Positions 62,487 to 64,000 of a stretch of DNA of 64,000 nucleotides are shown piece by piece; position 1 is the first letter of the stretch, and each line of letters opens with the position of its first letter. The notes beneath the pieces are model-generated. The model did no database searches. It was not told the DNA's origin and saw nothing but the letters and a program-made list of their open reading frames with translations. Source of the stretch: Flavobacterium sp. YJ01 (GTDB lineage Bacteria > Bacteroidota > Bacteroidia > Flavobacteriales > Flavobacteriaceae). A program made the translations under genes and the position numbers. The DNA lies in the NCBI RefSeq assembly GCF_029320955.1, contig NZ_CP119757.1, forward strand, positions 558,001-622,000, in the 5' to 3' direction.

Positions 62487-63203
62487 TTATTCAGAAACTT
62501 TGCTTTTTACTACTAATCTGAAACCTTCTCCATGAATGTTTAAGATTTCAACATCTTCATCAGCTTTTAAGTATTTTCTCAATTTAGCGATGTAAACGTC
62601 CATACTTCTTGAAGTAAAGTAGTTGTCATCTCTCCAAATTTTAGTAAGTGCTAATTCTCTTGGCATTAAATCATTTTCATGAAGAATAAGCATTTTAAGC
62701 AATTCATTCTCTTTTGGAGATAACTTAATAGGCTCTTCATCTTGGAAAGTCAAGAATCTTAGTTTAGAATTTAAGTGGAATTTACCAATGTTAAACTCAA
62801 ATTGTACTTGCTCTGCTTTTGTATCAGCAGATTTTCTTTGAATGATTGCTTTAATTTTCATTAAAAGCACTTCAGAGTCAAAAGGTTTATTTAAATAATC
62901 ATCAGCACCAGCTTTGTATCCTTTCAACACATCCTCTTTCATTGATTTTGCAGTTAAAAAGATAATTGGCACTTCACTGTTCTTTTCTCTAATTTCTTTA
63001 GCCAAAGTATAGCCATCTTTATAGGGCATCATTACGTCAAGAATACATAAATCGTATACATCCTTCTTGAATTTTTCGAAACCTTCCATACCGTTTTTAG
63101 CTAAAGTAACTTCAAAGTCATTTAACATTAGATAATCTTTAAGAACCGCCCCAAAATTTAGGTCATCTTCTACTAAAAGTATTCTTTTGTTAGTATTTTC
63201 CAT
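62487..63203 (-). CDS. RprY-like OmpR-family response regulator
   Basis: The 238 residues have a receiver with phosphoacceptor D56 (DLCILDVMMPYKDG), the FLTAKS and LNKPFDSEVLLMK segments, and a winged-helix domain (LSPKENELLKMLILHENDLM ... SMDVYIAKLRKYL ... NIHGEGFRLVV). The nearest match I recall is RprY of Bacteroides/Porphyromonas, which responds to stress and sodium. It starts three bases after the kinase gene stop, so the pair is coupled. Confidence 0.9.
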   Translation of the reverse strand: MENTNKRILLVEDDLNFGAVLKDYLMLNDFEVTLAKNGMEGFEKFKKDVYDLCILDVMMPYKDGYTLAKEIREKNSEVPIIFLTAKSMKEDVLKGYKAGADDYLNKPFDSEVLLMKIKAIIQRKSADTKAEQVQFEFNIGKFHLNSKLRFLTFQDEEPIKLSPKENELLKMLILHENDLMPRELALTKIWRDDNYFTSRSMDVYIAKLRKYLKADEDVEILNIHGEGFRLVVKSKVSE

Positions 63204-63206
63204 ATT

Positions 63207-64000
63207 TTAATTTATTAATGGTATTTTTATTATAAAGGTGCTACCTTTTCCTTTTTCGCTTTCTACATATACTTGACCGTTATGGTCTTCGACAATTCTT
63301 TTTACATAAGCCAGACCTAAACCATGACCTTTTACGTTGTGCAGATCTCCTGTATGTTCTCTGTAAAATTTCTCAAAAACTCGCTTTTGAGCTATCTTAC
63401 TCATTCCTAAACCGTGATCTTTTACCTTAATTAAAATTACATCTTTTACATTTTCTGTAAAAATTTCAATTTTAGGAGTGTCTGGAGAATATTTTATAGC
63501 ATTTTCTAAAATATTAACCAACACATTTGTGAAATGAACTTCGTTAATTAAAACTGTTGTTCTCGCTGCATTATAATGTCTTTCTACCGTCCCTTCTCTG
63601 TCTTCTAATATCAGATTTACATGTTCAATTGCGTCGTCAATTATATCAGTAACTACAGTAGGTTCTTTTGTAATATCAAGTTCTCTTTTTTCAAGTTTAG
63701 AAATACGTAATACATTTTCAACCTGAGCATGCATTCTTTTATTCTCATCCCTAATCATTTGGAGATAACGATAAACCTTTTCTTTATCCTCAATAACCTT
63801 AGGGCTTCTAATAGCATCTAGAGCTAAATTTATAGTTGCAATTGGAGTCTTAAACTCATGCGTCATGTTATTAATAAAATCGGTTTTGATTTCAGAAATA
63901 TGCTTCTGACGCAGTAATTGATTTAACGCACTTGTATAGGCAACTATAATAATCAGTGTAAATACAATTGATAGAATAGTAATGCTTAATAATTCTGATA
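63207..64000 (-). CDS. sensor histidine kinase, N-terminus cut by window edge
   Basis: The frame is open to the window edge. From the edge the product reads a membrane helix (SITILSIVFTLIIIVAYTSA), a short linker (LRQKHISEIKTDFINNM) and then the H box THEFKTPIATINLALDAIRS, an N box (NVLVNILENAIKYSPDT), KDHGLGM, and GHGLGLAYVKRIVEDHNG. The ATG at 63866 is an internal methionine, not the start. With the regulator directly downstream it makes an RprX/RprY-like system; sensor domain and start lie outside. Confidence 0.92.
   Translation of the reverse strand, partial: SELLSITILSIVFTLIIIVAYTSALNQLLRQKHISEIKTDFINNMTHEFKTPIATINLALDAIRSPKVIEDKEKVYRYLQMIRDENKRMHAQVENVLRISKLEKRELDITKEPTVVTDIIDDAIEHVNLILEDREGTVERHYNAARTTVLINEVHFTNVLVNILENAIKYSPDTPKIEIFTENVKDVILIKVKDHGLGMSKIAQKRVFEKFYREHTGDLHNVKGHGLGLAYVKRIVEDHNGQVYVESEKGKGSTFIIKIPLIN

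Noticed and set aside
63207..63866. a complete 219-residue kinase starting at 63866
   Set aside because: The frame stays open to the window edge and encodes a membrane helix and linker upstream. The ATG at 63866 is inside the H box region.
1..64000. tRNA, rRNA or tmRNA genes
   Set aside because: I looked through the spacers for cloverleaf-like strings, TTC-type T loops and rRNA motifs and saw none; short AT-rich spacers leave little room.

Overview
The window looks like chromosome of a Flavobacterium-type member of the Bacteroidota. Evidence: AT-rich DNA; promoters of the TTG-N17-19-TAnnTTTG form; a type IX secretion (T9SS) sorting domain on a pectate lyase; Bacteroidota lipoprotein and outer-membrane genes; an ArgF'-type transcarbamylase in a single arginine operon; an RprXY-like two-component pair; and a YtxJ/BrxC bacillithiol-system protein. 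There are 60 protein genes (two run off the ends). I see no tRNA, rRNA, CRISPR array, prophage or insertion sequence.

Layout. 1-4.4 kb: a truncated acyl-CoA oxidase-like gene, then an EamA transporter divergent from a MocR regulator. 4.5-10.7 kb: a bestrophin-like channel, a USP-like protein, a histidine kinase/OmpR regulator pair and two outer-membrane barrels. 10.9-18.9 kb: aspartase, a Qnr-like pentapeptide-repeat protein, guaC, miaE, glyA and fahA. 19.4-24.8 kb: the two agmatine-to-putrescine enzymes (aguA, aguB) flanking a beta-propeller lipoprotein and an OmpA-family protein. 25-34 kb: a lipoprotein, a DUF808 protein, a 39-aa membrane protein missed by normal length cut-offs, clpB, ytxJ, two related multi-pass membrane proteins and a secreted pectate lyase.

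34.2-45.9 kb is the main pathway block: one minus-strand run reading GNAT - argG - small membrane protein - argC - argD - proA - proB - argF' - argB - argE - argH. It holds most of arginine synthesis plus the first two proline steps. No classical argA is present; the leading GNAT gene is the natural candidate. A good Bacteroidota promoter at 45868-45897 starts a leader of about 320 nt. In it I find a compact perfect three-way junction, a possible downstream switching hairpin and a 28-codon leader ORF with two CGG arginine codons. This is the strongest candidate for an undescribed system here: a riboswitch or attenuator controlling arginine/proline synthesis.

46-64 kb: an M1 aminopeptidase, an aldose epimerase, small envelope genes, smpB, a helix-turn-helix protein fused to a degenerate Fic domain, pcm (TTG start fixed by its promoter), a Gfo/Idh oxidoreductase, hbd, a YggS-type PLP protein, a DnaQ-GIY-YIG fusion nuclease, a voltage-gated potassium channel with a C-terminal zinc ribbon, miaA, an acyl-ACP thioesterase, and an RprY-like regulator with its kinase leaving the window.

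Many spacers are filled by large inverted repeats of several families, some perfect over 30-34 bp and nested, with related copies at distant sites. Several annotated starts were moved because the longer ORF would contain its own promoter or a terminator.
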